Notes under the pieces: model-generated | Seen by the model: only the letters and a program-made list of their open reading frames with translations | Databases searched by the model: none | Told to the model about the DNA's origin: nothing | Part shown: positions 5,628-6,865 of the stretch, one piece after another | Layout: each line of letters begins with the position of its first letter | Position numbering within the stretch: the stretch's first letter is position 1 | Assembly: GCA_902803795.1 (NCBI GenBank) | Contig: CADCRC010000001.1 | Span: 1 to 6,865, forward strand | Direction of reading: 5' to 3' | Length of the DNA: 6,865 nucleotides | Source of the DNA: an uncultured Erysipelotrichaceae bacterium | Lineage (GTDB): Bacteria; Bacillota_I; Bacilli_A; RF39; UBA660 | Position numbers and translations under genes: made by a program

Positions 5628-6644
5628 TTAAATTCCTTTATCAAATTTTTGTTGTTTATTTTTAACTTTAATATATTCTCTTGGATAATTTTCAACTTTA
5701 AAATCATCTACATTTACATCATAGAAATTATTTACTTCTGTATTTAATTGTAGATATGGTTCACAGTTTACTGGTTCTCTATTTAATTGTTCTATTGCTT
5801 GAGTTATATGTCTATCATATATTTGAATATTTTCAACTTCCCATGTAAATGTACCTGGTTTTAAATTACAATCTCTTGCGACCATTTTCATAAGTGCTAA
5901 ATATTGCATTTGATTAATACATCCTGCAACCATGAAATCACTTGATCTTTGTATTAATTTCATATCAAGATAGTCTTCTCCATCTCTTCCATGTCTTACA
6001 TTCCAAACATTAGAATATGCACAAGGTTTTAATCCATGAGGTTTTTCAAATTCTCTTAATTGCCACATATCTATTATATGTCTTCTTCCATCAGGATTCT
6101 TTTTTATATTTTCAAGTAAATTTTTCATTTGTTTATATTCATTTATAATATTTCCATATGTACTTCCAATATTTCTTTTATTATTTCCATTTTCATCTTT
6201 TAAATCCCATTCATCCCACCAAGTAACTCCATATTTATCTCTTAATAAATCTAAATTGCAAGATGCATCTTGATATATCCATAATATTTCACCTATTGAT
6301 TTTTTTATAGCTATTGGTCTTAATGTAATTAATGGACTTTCTCCTTTATTAATATCATATGTAAAATGTGCAACATTATTAAGACTTAGGGTATATGCTG
6401 GAGTATTATCACTTTCATATCTTGGTCTTGGATTTTTATCCCAACAACCTTCTTTAATTAATTTATCCATTATTTTTTTAGCATTATAATCTCCTTTAGT
6501 TCCTATTCTATTTCCTTTAGAGTCAACTAAATATGAACCATTATCTAATATTTCTGGATATTCTAAGTCTTTTTCTTCAAATAATTTTTCACATCTTTCT
6601 CTTCTTTTTTCATTTAAATAATCTAAATCAATATCTTTGTTCAT
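5628..6644 (-). CDS. thyA: Thymidylate synthase (folate-dependent, ThyA family)
   Basis: ThyA methylates dUMP to dTMP using methylene-tetrahydrofolate, in the cytoplasm. Conserved blocks include TLRPIAIKKSIGEILWIY (107-124) with Glu119, the folate-side WWDEW (142-146), the partner-subunit arginines GRRHI (186-190), and the nucleophile in LKPCAYSNVWNVR (205-217, Cys208). QRSSD follows at 232-236, the dUMP-specifying Asn at 244, YDRHI at 276-280 and the QLNREP block at 286-291. The PCAY wording and RPRYESDNTPA segment resemble a ThyA branch found in Bacillota more than E. coli ThyA. At 338 residues it exceeds the usual 264-290, with about 50 extra residues at the N-terminus and a C-terminus running past the usual IKxPVA(I/V) end. 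In my hand alignment a Gln (274) replaces the usual His two before Tyr276. The start has AGGAGGT six bases upstream. It is not ThyX. Confidence 0.95.
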   Translation of the reverse strand: MNKDIDLDYLNEKRRERCEKLFEEKDLEYPEILDNGSYLVDSKGNRIGTKGDYNAKKIMDKLIKEGCWDKNPRPRYESDNTPAYTLSLNNVAHFTYDINKGESPLITLRPIAIKKSIGEILWIYQDASCNLDLLRDKYGVTWWDEWDLKDENGNNKRNIGSTYGNIINEYKQMKNLLENIKKNPDGRRHIIDMWQLREFEKPHGLKPCAYSNVWNVRHGRDGEDYLDMKLIQRSSDFMVAGCINQMQYLALMKMVARDCNLKPGTFTWEVENIQIYDRHITQAIEQLNREPVNCEPYLQLNTEVNNFYDVNVDDFKVENYPREYIKVKNKQQKFDKGI

Positions 6645-6674
6645 ATATAAACCTCCTATAAATCTATCAATTAT

Positions 6675-6703
6675 ATTTTATATTTTTATATTTAAAAAGT
6701 CTA
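6675..6703 (-). promoter_or_regulatory. Possible thyA promoter
   Basis: TAGACT (6703-6698) and TAAAAT (6680-6675) on the minus strand are spaced by 17 bases, with the thyA start about 30 bases further on. The surrounding 99-base gap (6645-6743) is almost pure A and T, so the match may be chance. A short direct repeat (AAAAATAAATAG) occurs at 6712-6701 and again over the end of the upstream gene at 6755-6744. Confidence 0.3.
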
Positions 6704-6743
6704 TTTATTTTTAAATTATTTATTTTAATATATATAATTATTA

Positions 6744-6865
6744 CTATTTATTTTTTCTTATATTTATATAGTTATTTAAATCAAAATTATTATTTATAGC
6801 TATCTTTATTATTTCTTCATCAGTTGCTTTTTCTACATTAATTAAATCTATCATAGCTGCTCCTG
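6744..6865 (-). CDS. 3' end of an unrecognised gene, truncated by the window edge
   Basis: An open frame enters from the right edge and ends at TAG. The 39 visible residues read GAAMIDLINVEKATDEEIIK followed by an Ile/Asn-rich stretch ending NIRKNK. This composition looks like a real protein tail of the same genome, with an acidic helix-prone segment and a basic end. An ATG at 6854 has AGGAG five bases upstream, so a stand-alone 36-residue peptide is an alternative. The frame is open beyond it, which I consider the likelier reading. I cannot assign a family. Its link to thyA is only position, with 99 bases between them. Confidence 0.5.
   Translation of the reverse strand, partial: GAAMIDLINVEKATDEEIIKIAINNNFDLNNYINIRKNK

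Noticed and set aside
5002..5747. Plus-strand open frames of 83 and 131 residues
   Set aside because: They are antisense to the membrane hydrolase candidate and thyA, have low-complexity Ile/Phe/Leu-rich translations, and show no promoter or start signals.
1..6865. CRISPR array, tRNA, insertion sequence, phage or defence genes
   Set aside because: I saw no regularly spaced repeats, cloverleaf-like sequence, transposase or integrase motifs, or terminal inverted repeats on either strand.

Overview
The window is strongly AT-rich. Every gene I can support lies on the minus strand, so gene order is described right to left, in the direction of transcription. All tryptophans in the called proteins are TGG and no TGA is read through, so the standard bacterial code applies. 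Bacterial RecA, a Bacillus-type (type B) RNase P RNA, GpsB, strong AGGAGG-like ribosome binding sites and a RodZ-PgsA-RecA order like that of Bacillus subtilis point to the Bacillota, most likely the class Bacilli. The extreme AT bias and compact gene spacing suggest an uncultured, small-genome lineage of the RF39 kind. That placement is inference.

Layout from the right edge: the 3' end of an unrecognised gene (6744-6865); a thymidylate synthase (5628-6644); a two-helix membrane protein with a probable papain-fold (NlpC/P60 or CHAP-like) cysteine hydrolase domain (4367-5545); a membrane-anchored NodB-type polysaccharide deacetylase with an Ig-like domain (3172-4356); gpsB (2771-3118) behind a good promoter; the RNase P RNA rnpB (about 2424-2763); a short RodZ-like protein (1934-2401); pgsA (1354-1947) followed by a terminator; recA (118-1167) with its own promoter; and two hairpins after recA.

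The middle of the window is a dense cell-envelope cluster. The cysteine hydrolase candidate and the deacetylase are translationally linked and may both act on peptidoglycan outside the membrane. GpsB coordinates penicillin-binding proteins in division and elongation, RodZ-like proteins link the membrane to MreB, and PgsA makes the precursor of phosphatidylglycerol. rnpB sits between gpsB and rodZ with almost no spare sequence on either side, so gpsB, rnpB, rodZ and pgsA probably share one primary transcript. In B. subtilis gpsB-rnpB and rodZ(ymfM)-pgsA-cinA-recA are separate loci. Here they are joined and cinA is absent.

Most of the window is core housekeeping sequence. The least familiar part is the 392-residue protein at 4367-5545, which joins a VirB2/TrbC-like two-helix membrane module to a Cys/His hydrolase-like domain next to a deacetylase. 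I see no mobile element, CRISPR array, tRNA or phage gene.
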